Positions 9,603-22,700 are shown, counted from the stretch's first letter. The stretch: DNA of 64,000 nucleotides from Schistosoma mansoni (GCF_000237925.1 NC_031496.1:17070245-17134244), one strand, 5' to 3'. The notes: generated by a model not told the origin, from the sequence alone. Made by a program: numbers and translations.

Positions 9603-11945
9603 ATGTCAGTTGATTATGCATCTAAGCTGTCCTACTATCCCAACAAAGGAGTTTGTGGTTTACCTGAAGTTCTCGATGATGATTCTCAATTAGATTTGAA
9701 ACTCACTGAGCTTGCTAATTTGGTACGTCAATCCACCTACATAGTTGTGCATACTGGAGCTGGTATTAGCACATCAGTGGGTATACCGGACTTTCGAGGT
9801 CCTCGTGGTAGGTTTAAATTTTACGGTAGTTATTCCTTGAAGGTGTCTGGACGTTGGAAAAAGTTGGAAAAAAATCTAAACTTTCCGTACCTTTTGAAAA
9901 AGTGGTTCCATCACTAACACATCGAGCTCTTGTTGAATTGGAAAAACACGGTACTTTGGTTTTTCTGAAACCTTTCTTACGTCTGCAGATGTTGTCAAAT
10001 TCTTGGTAACTCAAAATATCGATGGGTTGCACTTAAGATCTGGCTTTCCAAGAGACCGTTTGGCTATTCTTCATGGTGATATGTTTCTTGATACATGTAG
10101 TGCTTGTGGAACCTTATACGCTCGATCAACACCTTCAGGATCAGTGGGTTTACGTCAATCATCAGTTGTATGCACCTATTTGAAACATAATAAACGGTGT
10201 TGCAGGTATATCAACATACATTTATCTAACGTTAACAACAGAGGAAAGCTTCGTGATACTATTCTTGACTGGGAGGATGACCTACCACTTTTGGATTATA
10301 ATCTTGCAGTCGAACATTCAAAGTTAGTCCTAAGATTTTAAAGTTGAGACTACGATTTTAAGAGTATTTTTCGAAGTTTATGTCACATCTTTCTTCGTTT
10401 CCAGAAAAGCAGATCTTCATATATGTATTGGCTCATCACTACAAATGTTCCCTGCTGCCGGTTTTCCTCTAACAAACGTTTGTAAGACTGTCAATAACAG
10501 GAATACCAACAATCGACCTTTCATTCGAAATGGTTATAAAATTGAGAGTTCAAAGAATCTTGACTCAAAACTAGTAATTATTAACCTACAGCCAACAAAA
10601 ATGGATAAATATGCTACTTTGAACATAAATGCACCCGCTGACTTCGTAATGAAAGTATTATGTGAAAAATTGGATATATTGCTCCCATCCACATCTGCAC
10701 TCAATGACAGTTTGTATTCATCAGTAATTGTTTTAAGGTGAGTTTGTTCAAACTGCTTATTTACATTGTCTTATACTTTTTATCAAATTTTTCCAGTAAA
10801 TTGTCGTTTTGTAACTAGCTGATTTACACACTGCTCATCTTAATATTTTGAGGTGGCGAACGTTTTTAATTTAGGAAAATGATTTTGTTGAAATTGCTTT
10901 CTGTGAGCAGAAAAGTTTAATCGTGGAGCTTTTGTTATCCTCCTAAACAAAATCACAAACTACCGACGGAAATAAGTTATGAGAATTTCCCCACAAGTTA
11001 CTAGCAGCTTATTCTGTTGGTTATGAGGTTGATTAGTTATTGCTAACACTTGTCTCCCTATTATCAGCCCATTTGTTTTGTCTTCCCTCTTGATCTAATT
11101 CTTGACCTTAAATTTTTCTATGATTTTTCTGGTTGGACGCTGAATTGGGTTAGTGAAATAATATCATTGGCTCACAATGTGAGGCTCAAAGCCGAGTAGA
11201 TTAATCTGGTGATAGTGAGTTACATTGTAAATTCGAATGCAGTAATTAAGTAATTAGATTGTGAAATAAGTCTGATGGAAGCTCTTTGTCTTTGGTGTGT
11301 CTACAGAATGTCAAAGTGGAAATGTGATTACATGACTTAATGACAAGTAAAACAATGAATTCAAGTTATAAGCCTCTTGTTTCAAACTGCGAATCTTTGT
11401 ACCTTCATTTAGAACTCGGTGAAACCCTTTGAAAATCTAGACGAACCTTTTGATTTCATTCTTGGAGAAGTAGTAGTATAACTAGTGTTTTGAGGCAGTA
11501 TTTCTTAAAAGATGGTTATATTTACACCTGACCAAGTATTATTTTTAACTATTGTTGTTAATTAAAATGTGAAAAATTCCCATATTGTGATCTAGAACAA
11601 CATACATAAGCGAACAATATTGTTCGCTTATGTATGTTGCTTTAATTAAAATTGTGTGTGGCTTGATATACAAAATATCAAATGTCCATAAATCTTTCTA
11701 AATATTTCTTTCAATCTTTTTTCTCAAGGTCAATACACTCCAATTTAAAAGAACCATGTCCATGGCGTATCCTCCCTCATCCAACCAATAAACATACACT
11801 TCTCATTGTTCAAACTAGTAGCCAGTGCATGGAACTAAAAACAAAAAAGGATGATGGAACGAGCTGTCTGCAGTCTGAAAACGTTCCAAACGGGTCATGT
11901 AGTGCTATCTCATTTCAATTATCTAAATTAGAATCAACGTTTTGA
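9603..11945 (+). CDS. SIRT6: SIRT6-type NAD-dependent protein deacylase (sirtuin class IV)
   Basis: Exons are 9603-9807, 9843-9950, 9989-10205, 10242-10322, 10405-10737 and 11729-11945. They sum to 1161 nt (386 aa plus stop), and every junction is GT/AG and in phase. The protein is colinear with human SIRT6: an MSVDYA start, GAGIS at 52-56, PDFRG at 62-66, QNIDGLH at 113-119, catalytic His133 in LHGD, zinc cysteines 141 and 144, then Cys166 and Cys175/176, then [14 protein letters not shown] and NLQPTK. Known family members remove acyl groups from histone H3 on chromatin using NAD. Human SIRT6 is 355 aa. The extra length is about 25 residues inserted before NLQPTK (about 227-258) plus a divergent last exon. 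Introns 1-3 are only 35, 38 and 36 nt. AATAAA lies at 11980. Confidence 0.95.
11598..11639. repeat. Perfect 42-bp palindrome in SIRT6 intron 5
   Basis: CAACATACATAAGCGAACAAT is followed at once by its exact reverse complement, with no spacer. Nothing around it identifies a mobile element. Confidence 0.9.
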
Positions 11946-11979
11946 TCACTTTTTCTCCTGATGTTAGTCTTTGAAGTTC

Positions 11980-11985
11980 AATAAA
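11980..11985 (+). terminator. Polyadenylation signal AATAAA after SIRT6
   Basis: A canonical hexamer 35 nt after the SIRT6 stop and about 110 nt before the PIGZ splice acceptor. Confidence 0.7.
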
Positions 11986-12094
11986 CGATAATCTATTTTT
12001 CCTAGTTTTTTCTGTTGTTGAGCATCTCATTTTCTCAATGGAAAACTGTAATATAAACTCATCCAAATTATCTTCCTATTTTGTACTTACTTCT

Positions 12095-12096
12095 AG
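12095..12096 (+). promoter_or_regulatory. Splice acceptor 6 nt before the PIGZ start, candidate trans-splice site
   Basis: TACTTACTTCTAG ends 6 nt before the ATG at 12103. There is little room between it and the SIRT6 polyadenylation signal for a separate promoter and first exon. That fits spliced-leader addition to a downstream cistron. Confidence 0.55.
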
Positions 12097-12102
12097 CTAT
12101 CC

Positions 12103-15100
12103 ATGACTTCCCATCTTCGTGGTTGGGTTATCTACATACTGCTCTTATGTTTACGGTTTCTGTTTGTGTTCAATTTGCAGTCGGGTTATTTACACCCAGA
12201 TGAGTATTTCCAAGGGATTGAAGTTGCAGCGGGTGACATTTATAATCTGGACGTATTAAGGACATGGGAATTTCGCTTAGGTGACGAAGGTCCTCTTAGA
12301 TCTGTAGCTGGAATGTCACCTTTTGTACATATCCCAATTCAAGCTGCCAAATGGATTCATGGTGAGGTTGATTATAAAATTGTTTCTGTGATTACAGATT
12401 TGTCGCCCATTTGCCACTCATTTTATCTGAGTCCCAGGTGTACTGTTGAAAAGCATGGGACTACGGTTAAATAGAACAACCTATTGGAGGTACGGAGGTT
12501 ATGTTCTTCCTGCCAAAATCAAGTTAATTTGTGTAATACATTATTTTTACATATTTTTTAACCACAAATTTATTTTTATTGCTACTACTGTTATGCACGT
12601 GTGAAGAGGTAGCTAAGGCGTTCGACTTCCGTTCAGGTTCGAACCCCGCCTCATCTACGGCTAGGAAAACTAGTAGTTCAACCAACCCTTACACTTAGCG
12701 TTTGACTCAAAGTCAAGTGCGTAAATCTGCACTTGGTAAACGAGTCAATAATCTCTAAATATCTTATTCAATAACACCTCTAGTTGAAAAAACTAGTAAT
12801 TATCTGTCTTATAACGCATGATTAGCATCTGTTTCATGTCTTGACATCGGCTAGCTGCTGTCTATCAAGTTCCGTTGCTCGTTCAAGTTTTTGATAAATG
12901 AAAGTTAACTAGTGTCTAGGATTGAGTCGGCACATAAATTTGGTTATCATGCTCTTACAAAGTTCACGATTATGTTGTTTATGTGTATTATTTTTCATCA
13001 TCTTGGAAATATCCCTAGTATTTCAATCTATTTATTTATTTTTTAGCTGAAGAAACTGACTTCAGTGGATCTGATATGTTAAATAGAATTCTGTTTCCTT
13101 CCCGGTTAGTTACTGTACTTGGTTCGTATTTAGTCGATCTTTTCATATTATGCTGTTGCATACATGTTGATCATCATCAGGTTTCAGCAAAGCTGACTAG
13201 AATTCGAAAAATATTACATGCTGTAGAATATCATTCTGTACCGACAGCTTTATTACTTTATGCATCATGCGCGTTCGGTGGGAGTTTATGGTCTACACGT
13301 ACAATTGTCAATGTATGGGAATCTATTTATGTTTCTTTATTTGGCCTACTATTCTTGGAAATTTTGGATCGTTTAGAGCGGTCATCTGATCTTACTGTAA
13401 ATAAACAATCTTTAATTCTTTTTATATGTATTCAGTCTGCTGTTGTCGTGTGGGGTACATTTTTACGACCTACTTATATTTTGTTCATTCTTCCATTAGG
13501 AATTATCGAATTAGTATTCATCTTAGTAAAGTTTAAGTACGTTTCCATAATTCTTTGTTTATCATCTGTTGTATTTGTTTTTCTCAATACATTCGTTTGT
13601 GTAATAATAGATACATTATACTTTCACAATGTGAGTTTATTACAAGCTTTCCAGGTCGATTTTACACAATTTGAGTTGATTTATACACCTTACCGGTTTT
13701 TAACTTATAACTCCAACTCACACCATGTTTCCTCCCATGGTTTACATTCTCGACTTACACATCTCCTTATTAATTGGCCTTTAATATTTGGACCTATTTT
13801 TACATTTCGTTTATTCACTCAACCTTTACAACGTCGTTCAATTTCATCGTATATTGCTTGGATTAGTGTGTTATTCCCTACGTTGGTTTTATCTATCATA
13901 CCTCATCAAGAAGCACGCTTTCTTATTCCATGTCTACCGTATGCTTGTTTCATCGTTGGTCACAGTGTTGATGCCAAAGTAAGACATACAAAACGAAAAG
14001 ACGTTTCATATACTTGTATAATTGCTGTTGTACTATGGATATTTCATCAGTTTATCTTGATTTTATTTTATGGTTACTTACATCAAGCTGGTCTGTTTTC
14101 TTATATGAAAACCATTCCAAGTAATGTAACTGGATGTGTCACTCATGTATTCTTCAGAACTTACATGCCACCTCGTTTTTTGTTAAATGTACCTTTAGAA
14201 AAATCTTCACATTATCCATCACAGTCTTGCAAATCACTTATTGACTTAGGAGGATCTAATGTGACGGTTTTGAACCATACAATAAACCATCTTAAAACAT
14301 ATCAAAATTTCTCAGGTATACTGAAATTGGTGAGTTCAGTTGTTTTTACGATCCTGATTAGAGATTTATTTCTTATCATTGTATTTTTTTAAAGAGTAAA
14401 GCAATATTATATAATTTAACCTATGAATTAAACTCTAAGGAGACTAAAGTACTAGAAAATTACGCTTACCTATCAAATAATACATCTTTAGTTTGAACCT
14501 TATTCAGGTAGGTATTGGTTAGCGAAACCGGAAATATCATGAACCCGTTTTAAGTACTGAGTAATTGTGTCCAAATGAATTTCTGTTTCCAGGGATCTGA
14601 ATATTTTTTGGAAAAGAAACCCATGAGAAACTTTATCTTTACTACTTGTTTTTTATTAAATGGAGCTACTGTAAATATTTGGAGTTATGCTACAATAACT
14701 TTTTTTGAGTTGGCGATTTCTGAGGATCTATCCAACTGGAAGATAATTTTCATAAACTGATATTAACTGAAGAACTGTTAAAGACTGTGAGACCCTGGGC
14801 AGCTGTTTTGTCTCGATTGGAAGCTCCTCAGCAGTATGGATCTATAGCGCTTTTTGGAGTGAAAACCAGGACTTTTAACATTTGATTACCACTTGTGACT
14901 TCTGTTTGAAACATTTAGCATAATTTTTGTTTATTGGTTACTACTTCTAGCCATAATAAAAGCAACGCGACTCAGGGCTTGGCACATAAATCTACATTAA
15001 CTTTGTTTATAAGGTTAACTTTTTATTCGTATTAGCATCATTGTTTCTAATTTTTTGTTTTTTTTTGCTTAAGAGTATTTAATCAAACTGTTTCACTTGC

Positions 15101-15887
15101 TTCAGAATAACTAGTTCTTCTCATAAATTTTTATAGTGTAACGAAAAGGAGTTAATCTGGAAAAGGTGATGTTTTCGCCGTATGCATTTCAAACAATCTA
15201 GCCACACTTATCAATCCATTTACAGTCGAGAAACTAAAAATCAAACAAGATTATTGTAAATATGGGGTGGTAAGGGAGTAAGAATATAATGTAATATGAA
15301 AAAATATGTTGTCATCCTGGATTATGGTTTCCCTTTCTTTCCATTCACCTCTTCATATTTATTGAACTATTATTTAAGTGACCTTTATTTGCCTTCCATA
15401 TATAAATGCCTTGACATATGTGACCAGATTGTTCAAAATGTGTAGTTCAAATGCATTTCGGTTTTCATATCAACTCCATCTCATTGTTTGGTTTAGTATC
15501 AAGGTTTCATGTTCAGCGTATCAGTACACTTTGAGTTATCCATAGTGATTAACAAGAAGTAAGAGAGCGAATGATCGTTTCCAATAACTTTTTCATTAGG
15601 TTGTACAGTTATAAATCCAAAATTATTATGTTACAATAAACAAAATATTCATGTTGGATAATTATGTTTGCATAATGGTTAGTAATTTCTCTCTGCATGT
15701 TTAGGCATATCCTGGATCCATACAACCATTGGAAAATGTACTTTTATCCTCTTGGGGTAATGTCGTCATGTCTGAACAGTTCTTTCCACATTTATCTATG
15801 GAGGATCCGCCGTTCATTCGTCACCTTTTTGTTCACGAAAACTGGAAATCTCAATTATCATTACGCGTACTAACGATAAAAGTTTAA
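12103..15887 (+). CDS. PIGZ: GPI mannosyltransferase 4, PIGZ/SMP3 type (GT22)
   Basis: Exons are 12103-12361, 13047-14329, 14593-14670 and 15705-15887, giving 1803 nt (600 aa plus stop) with all junctions in phase. It is predicted to add the fourth mannose to GPI anchor precursors in the ER membrane from dolichol-phosphate-mannose. A hydrophobic N-terminus (8-25) is followed by the lumenal GT22 motif HPDEYFQ at 31-37 and RTWEF. The large exon 2 holds most membrane spans and the family signature HQEARF at about residue 373. The C-terminus (CKSLIDLGG, then FPHLSMEDPP and an LSLRV ending) resembles vertebrate PIGZ and separates it from PIGM, PIGB and ALG9/12. The donor at 14329 (TTG|GTGAGT) was chosen because an earlier GT at 14315 would break phase. 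Exon 3 is the least certain. Confidence 0.9.
12600..12735 (+). repeat. tRNA-derived SINE, family 2, in PIGZ intron 1
   Basis: AGGTAGCTAAGGCGTTCGAC (box A region) and GGTTCGAACCCC (a perfect box B-like element) are followed by the CTCATCTACGG and AGTAGT-like text shared with the copy near 34030. Confidence 0.65.
14793..14840 (-). repeat. Degraded hammerhead retroposon fragment in PIGZ intron 3
   Basis: GCAGCTGTTTTGTCTC, then GCTCCTCAGCAGT, parallels the reverse complement of the intact copy at 59325-59370. The conserved core and stem II are eroded. Confidence 0.5.
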
Positions 15888-16776
15888 CTAAAATACATTT
15901 TCTTCTAATTTTTTTTGTGCCCATATACTTTCTACATTCGTTTTTTTCCATAAATCTCTTCGCATGCTATTCTTCTGTTCTGATTTTAAATCTTGGTGTA
16001 CATTAATTTCCAGGGTTGTTTGCCTTTAGTGTACTTGGATGATGATACTTATCGGTGGAAAACCAACAGCTTATTAGTCTACCTGGCCATGTATTTAGAA
16101 TACCATAAATCCAATACGGATTTTTAGTCAGTCATTCAGTTAAGATCAGCATAGAGCCTGGCATATATTTATATTGAATCAAGTTACCCTGCCACATTAG
16201 CACAGCGAGATGAATTTAAGATAAACAATAAAGGAATCGAAATAATGTTCTAGCAATGACTCTACTGAGATCAGAAATATTTATCTCCTGGTGCAGAACT
16301 TACATACTTGAAGTGATTGTTAATAAAACGGATCAACATAACCGTTTAACTAAGTGATATTACTGGTATTGTTAGATTACGTTACTTTAATACATATCTG
16401 GCATATAAAAAATGTACCGTGTTTAAGGAGATCGCCCTGTTTTTTGTAATATTAACTGTTATTACATCAGACCAAATATTATTGTTAGTCTAAATCCACA
16501 TCATTTTCGGATACAGTTTTGATATGCGATCACTCATATTCCATCTGATTGATGTATATTAGATGGGATCAGTTAGCGGCAATCACCGCGTTTTTTTGGG
16601 TATTGGCGTTTAATTTCCAGAATTACTATGCTGAAGGTATAAAATAATGGCAATAGAACGGTGTGTGTATGTCTTTAATGAATGTGTGATCACTGTTTAT
16701 CTCTACTTCTGCGTGAGTATTAAAAAATTGTCAATTCTTGCTTATTTTTATTTCAACTTGTGTAATCCCTTTCAAG
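15888..16776. other. Spacer between PIGZ and the zinc-finger gene
   Basis: No gene is called. An acceptor-like TTTCCAG at about 16013 opens a 37-codon frame (LVYLDDDTYRW) to 16127 that I could not attach to either gene. An AATAAA lies near 16228. Confidence 0.5.
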
Positions 16777-16794
16777 GAGCCCAATACATTTGGA

Positions 16795-19700
16795 ATGACG
16801 ATTGATAAACATACTGTATTCGAAACATCTAATCCCCTAACAGAATCTGTTAAACATTTATCAGGGATTGTATTTGAAAGTCGAGTACTTGGCCATTTTC
16901 AAAATAACGAGTTATTTCATTCATCTGCTTCACTACCTAAACTGACTCCATCCCCGAACATTAAGAATAGATCTCGTTTATCCAGTATAAACAATAAACC
17001 ATTGGTTCTGAATATTTCTAATCCCGGATTTTTACCAATAAATCCATCCAAATCGACAACTACCGGATTATGGGTGAGGTGTTGATTCTGTTACTATGAC
17101 TTTTAATATATATTGCATTGTACTTTAGATTATTTATTTATTTATTTAAACACATATATATTGGTACAAAAGGGCACCAGATACATATGCGCCACACAAA
17201 ATAATGAAAGTAGGAAGAGAAGGGATGAAAAGATAAGGCGGACTAAAATGTACAACCAGAAGACTCTTTCAGTTAAGAAAGTTAGAACCACTCTTTATGT
17301 AGAAAGTAAAAGAAGGTTGCAGCAGGATCGCCACTGGCTTCTATTCTGAGCCATATCCGATAACGTCTCTAGCCACTGTGTTGCACCATCTCTCGGACCC
17401 CATCCAGGGAGTCGTGAAGGACCAACAGAAGCTAGCCCTTTGCAGCTTTCTTTCATGCCACGACACCATGTCATACACTGACCTCCTCTCCGCTTTTTCC
17501 AACCAGTCCCAGAGTCGGCAAATAATGCACGACGTGGAAGTCTCTGGGACGACATTCGTAAAACATGTCCAAGCCACCGAAGTCGGTGTTTCAAGATGGT
17601 GACACCAATTGAATTATCGTCTCTGCGCCCGAACACACGATGCCGAACCTCTGCATTACTAACATGGTGTTGCCACTGTATGTCAGCAATCCTTCGGAGA
17701 CAACGATGATCGAACACAGAGAGACGTCTAACATCCTCAACTCGGAGAGGCCAGGTTTCACAAGCATAGAGCCAAATTGCTCTCACCGACGCGTTGTAGA
17801 TCCTACCTTTTACAGGCAGACTAACATCACGAAGGCGCCAAAGATGGCTCAGATTGGCATAAGCCGCTCTGGCTTTCCTTATACGTGCATCAATCTCATC
17901 ACTCACGCCGCCACCAGCACTTATATAGCTACCTAGATACACGAACTTCTCAACTACTTCAATCTGCTCACCATCCAGGGTGAGTCAGGATGAGAATCCT
18001 GCCAGTCTTGTAGGAGTACTTTACACTTGGAGGGTGCAAAGCACATGCCGTACCTGTGGACACTGATTGCCAACTGATTAAGTGCGGATTGCATGCCTTG
18101 GGCATTATCGCATAGTAAGACAATATCATCCGCATACTCAAGGTCGAGAAGTCGTTCTCCAGGCAACATATCCACACCGCCATTACTTACATCCATCAGA
18201 GCTGTTTCCAGGATGCCATCGATGGCAAAGTTGAAGAGGAATGGTGAGATCGGGCAACCTTGCCTAACCCCACTGCTCGAATGGAACAAGGGAGAAAGGT
18301 GGTTGTATGCCCTCACTCTGCCTGAGGTGTTCGTATACAGGGCCTTTAAGATGTTAATGAACTTCTCAGGCACACCCTTCTTCAATAGACAATCCCAGAG
18401 AACAGTCCTGTCCAACGAATCGAAGGCAGCCCTGATATCAAGAAACACTACGATTGTTGGCCTGCGATAAGTATGACGGTGTTCTAACATTTGGCGGAAG
18501 GTGAAGATGTGATCAATGCATCCTCGACCAGAACGAAAACCAGCCTGCTCCTCGCGAGTCAATCGTTCTCGGGTTTTAAACAACCTACGAAGAATGACAG
18601 AAGCCAATAGTTTGGACGCAATCGGAAGTAGACTTATCCCCCGATAGTTGTTACAGGAACAACGTGAACCCTTTTTAAAGATAGGGACGACTATTGACTC
18701 ATTCCATGATGTTGGAACACTTTCTTGCTCCCAAACCTTTGCAAACAACACCGTCAGTTCCTTAGCCAGAAAGTCACCACCATCTCTAAAAAGAGCCGGA
18801 GGTAAGTCATCTGGGCCCAGTGATTTGTAGCGCTTCAAGAGTTGGAGTTCCTTGCGGACTTCCGCCTCGTTTGGTGGATCAGTCGTCACCGGCCATGGGG
18901 GTGGCAGGAAAAACTGGTTGATGTTGCCGGAGCAGCAGGCCAGTTGAACTGCCCTTCGAAAAATTCCGCCCATCGTCCAAGACGTCGAGAGATGTTAGTG
19001 ATTGGCATCCCGTCATCCTCGTAGATTGTTTCACTCACACCAGACTTCTTGCTGCCAGTGGCTCGGATGAGTTGGAAGAGCTTCCGGCAGTTACCAAATG
19101 CAGCTGCTGCTTCCATCTCATTAGCACGCTCCGACCACCAGGCTTCTCGGTCCTTACGCAAGCTTTGCCCGATTTCATTACGTAACAGCCTTCGTTTGTG
19201 GTCAAACTCACGGTCACCCGGAGTAGACCGACGGGCTTCCATCAGTTGTAAGGAGCCAGAAGAAACCCAGTGCTTGTAAGCGGGACGTTTCGCGAAGCCG
19301 CAAGCGGCTTTACTCGCCATTTTCATGGCGTCGTGAAGATGCAACCAATGCTCATCTATACTTTTCGGTGGGATGGTAGCTAGCCTAGAGGCTAGCTCCG
19401 CTCGATACTTACTTGCAACAGAAGTTGCAACCAGTTTACTAACATCGATCCGTTGGTGGTGGTCAATCCTTCGGCCACTGAAAAGTAAGGAGAGATTGGC
19501 GCAGACCAGGGCATGATCAGACTCCAGATAGGTACTCCAAAAGGAGCGGCAGTCTTGTACACAACCACGCCAGCGGTAGCTGATCACGATGTGATCAATC
19601 TGAGTCCAGGCTTGAGATGCAGAGGGAGGACGCCAGGTGGCACACCGGCGATGACTGTGCCGGAAGTTAGTGCTAGCCAGAAACAGGTTGTGGTCTGTGC

Positions 19701-22700
19701 ACAGTTGCAGCAAACGGTCCCCGTTATCTGTCCTGCGACCAACAAGTCCCCATCGGCCACCTAAACGACTCTCTTCTGTGCCTAGACGCCCGACCTGAGC
19801 ATTCAAGTCTCCGGCTAATAGTACAATATCTGTCGAATGCGCTTTCTGGAGAAGAACTGTTAACTGATGGTAAAACTCATCGTTGATTGCATCCGGGCTG
19901 CAATCTGTCGGGGCATAGGCGGAGATGACGAAAAGACACCGTTTCTCACGCCGGTTTCTTCTCACTTTGATGGAACTTTCTAATCTAACAGCACATAACC
20001 GACTGTTGATGGGGATCCAATCGATTAGTGCTGCCTCAGCCCTAGCGCTTAGTGCAACACCAACGCCTGCAAGACCGGACGAAGATGCCACAGAGTTCCC
20101 GGATAAGCGCACGTGAAACAAGCTTTTCGAAGCGACAGATGGAGAGCGAATTTGTAGTACTTCACTAGAGTCTTGAATACGGGTCTCGGATAGACAGCAA
20201 ACATCAACATTAAGACTTTCTAAAGACATAGCCAGCCCCATCTGTTGTCCGATCTGCATCAGTGTGCGAACGTTGAAGGAAGCCAGCTTGAACGGCGTAC
20301 GTGGTTTCAGAAAGACTGCTTCAGTATTCGTAATCGGTGGAAGCATTCACTTTCAACCAGACAGTGACTGGAGATCGTTTAGATAGGACAGAGTTTCCAC
20401 CATGGGCCAGCTACTGCATAAGTTGGAAAAGAAGGATACACAGTTTGGGAATAAAGGGAGTGAAAAAGCGACGTAGTAAATAATAATAATAATAATAATA
20501 ATGGTAATAATAATAGTGTAAATTGTCTTGCTTCTGGTATGAGCGAGAATAGTATCGTCAATAGAATTCATCATTTCATTTGTGTGTGGGCTGTGATACT
20601 GCCCGGGTGCCCAAACCGAAGCAGGTGGTTTTCTTAGGGGGCCACACCCCGAGCCTTTCACCTAAAGGTCTGATCCACAAGGCAGTGGAGCATCGTAAGG
20701 AGATGTAGTCCTATGGTAGCCGTTGACCAACAATAGGTTCATTCGCCATTCGTTCCATCAGGATACTGGAGCCAATGTGCACCATTGGTTTCGAATCAGG
20801 GTTTTCCAACTCCCCTAGGTGGACCCTCCGTGTCCACCAACCCGGTTAAAGCGCCGGACATTCGCTTTTCGTCCTCTCACTTTCGTAAACAACACCCCCG
20901 CCACGAGAAGGCAGTGAGTAGGACTTCCCTGGCAGAAGCTATATATTCGCGTGGCCATGTGAGAGCATTTCGAGAGGGAGAGTGGACTCTCCCCACTCTC
21001 GGCCGTACCAGGGCATTTGGGGGTACTTTAGAACTGTCTGGAAGCGTGGCTATAAGATAAAAGTATATCCTGGTTCCCATGAAAATCTCCGAAATAATTA
21101 CTTTTGTCATTGATTGGTTCTGACCCAACTCGCCATGAGTTTTCAACCACATACCTGTTGTGTAGAAGACTCCATCAGGAATTCTATGTCTCTTTAAGTA
21201 ACTCAGATCAATAGAGGTTATCCATATTGTTCATGTAGTGTTAATTAGAACTAAAATACAGCAGTTCAAAGGAATTCATCTTTTAGAAGGCTAGCGTAAT
21301 TGGTTTTTCATTTATCTTAATGGTGATTGCAAATATTCCAGGAAAATTAGTTCTCAGAGCTGGATAACCTATTTCTATTTATTCCTGAGATTCAATTATT
21401 CATTGATGACATCTATTCTTGAGAAATCTGGGAGCATGGGTTATTTGCTATTGTTTATTGGGTTTAATAGTTAAATTTACTTCATTACAAGCTCAAAGAA
21501 CCTTGCTAGTAAGTACCAGTCATATATGTATTCTTATTTCTAGCTGCTTAAAACCCATAAAAACGAAGTAACTCGAGTTTTACATCGTCTGAACGCGGTA
21601 TGACAATTGAAAATTTAAGTGATATAATTAAAAATCTATGAAAATGACATGGATTCATCAAATTCTTCACCTTTAAACTTCGGACATTCCACCACTCATT
21701 ATTAGTCCCCTTTTCTGACTTTTGTTTATTATTGCAGATTTTGTCTTTTTATACCATTACAAAATATGGTTGTTTGATCACAATTTCACTCGTTAGCATT
21801 TTTACCTATCTAGCTTTATTTCAAATCGGATACAGAAAATGATTAGTCAACCACAAATTTCAAGATTTTGACTAAAGATTAGAATATGACATAGCAGAAT
21901 TTAGTGGTTTCTATCCATCTAAAATGAACCCTTTTCATCACCAACTGAATGGAGCATAATTTATAATACACAAAAATGAAATCATTTCATCGTAAGGTAT
22001 TACTCCACCTTTATACGTAGCGTAAAAGCATAGCAGGAACTATCGAGCAGTACATCTGATCAGCATAATTTCTGAAATCTTCAAATTAATAAACGTGTAC
22101 AAATTTTCACTTGTTTCGATCTACTGATTTAAACGAATGAATCATAATCTATTTCACCTAGGTGACAGCTTTATGTAGCAATTGTTCTCATCCGAAACTT
22201 AAGTATAATTTCCGAGTGGGTTTTACCTTCACGTTTTCCAAATGTAGTTGTCTCGTTGTTTGACGACTATATTTATCTTGAAATCTGCCAAACATGTTTG
22301 GAGCTGTCTTGTAAACTAGTGTGGCACCGCATTTGTCTGCATCAAAATAGATTTACGAACGTTGGCAGAGTTTACTTCTTTGAGGCTAATTTTTCTATTA
22401 GCCTGATGTGTTTAGCAATGGCCTCTTAGAAATCAGTCAACCTCTCCGGTCAGCGACTGAACTAGATGTAACGTAATATTATATTATTACTGTATGTATG
22501 TAAGGACATAATTTCCTTCTGTGGATAATTATATCAAGTATGTTCATTTTAACAGTTGAATTTATGAGTCGATCTAAACTAGACCACCATTAAAAACCTT
22601 AAAGCACTGGACGGCTGTTTTGTCTAGAGGTTAAGCGCTCGTGCGCTATACCGAAGGTCCTGGGTTCGAGTTCCGCGTAAGGAATTGTGGATGCTCACTT

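Larger units (their letters stand above)
17120..21032 (-). mobile_element. Full-length APE-type non-LTR retrotransposon with 10-bp target-site duplication
   Basis: GTACTTTAGA occurs at 17120-17129 and 21023-21032, exactly bounding 17130-21022 (3.9 kb). The 3' end (left) is a TTTA-type tandem tail, an RTE-like trait. The order in element sense is a 5'UTR of about 0.7 kb with an ATT microsatellite, then endonuclease, reverse transcriptase and a C-terminal region. It lies antisense in intron 1 of the zinc-finger gene. Clade and name are not certain; RTE-like is most likely. Confidence 0.88.

Noticed and set aside
14593-14760. Longer reading of PIGZ exon 3 running to its own stop
   Set aside because: It would remove the conserved C-terminal FPHLSMEDPP block at 15705. 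A GT donor after 14670 keeps phase.
16017-16127. Short open frame after an acceptor-like site between PIGZ and the zinc-finger gene
   Set aside because: PIGZ already has a family-like C-terminal end at 15887, and no donor joins this frame in phase to the next gene. It may be an alternative exon but is unsupported.
22625-22690. True tRNA gene in intron 1
   Set aside because: It is the tRNA-like head of a foldback retroposon within a 12-bp target duplication.
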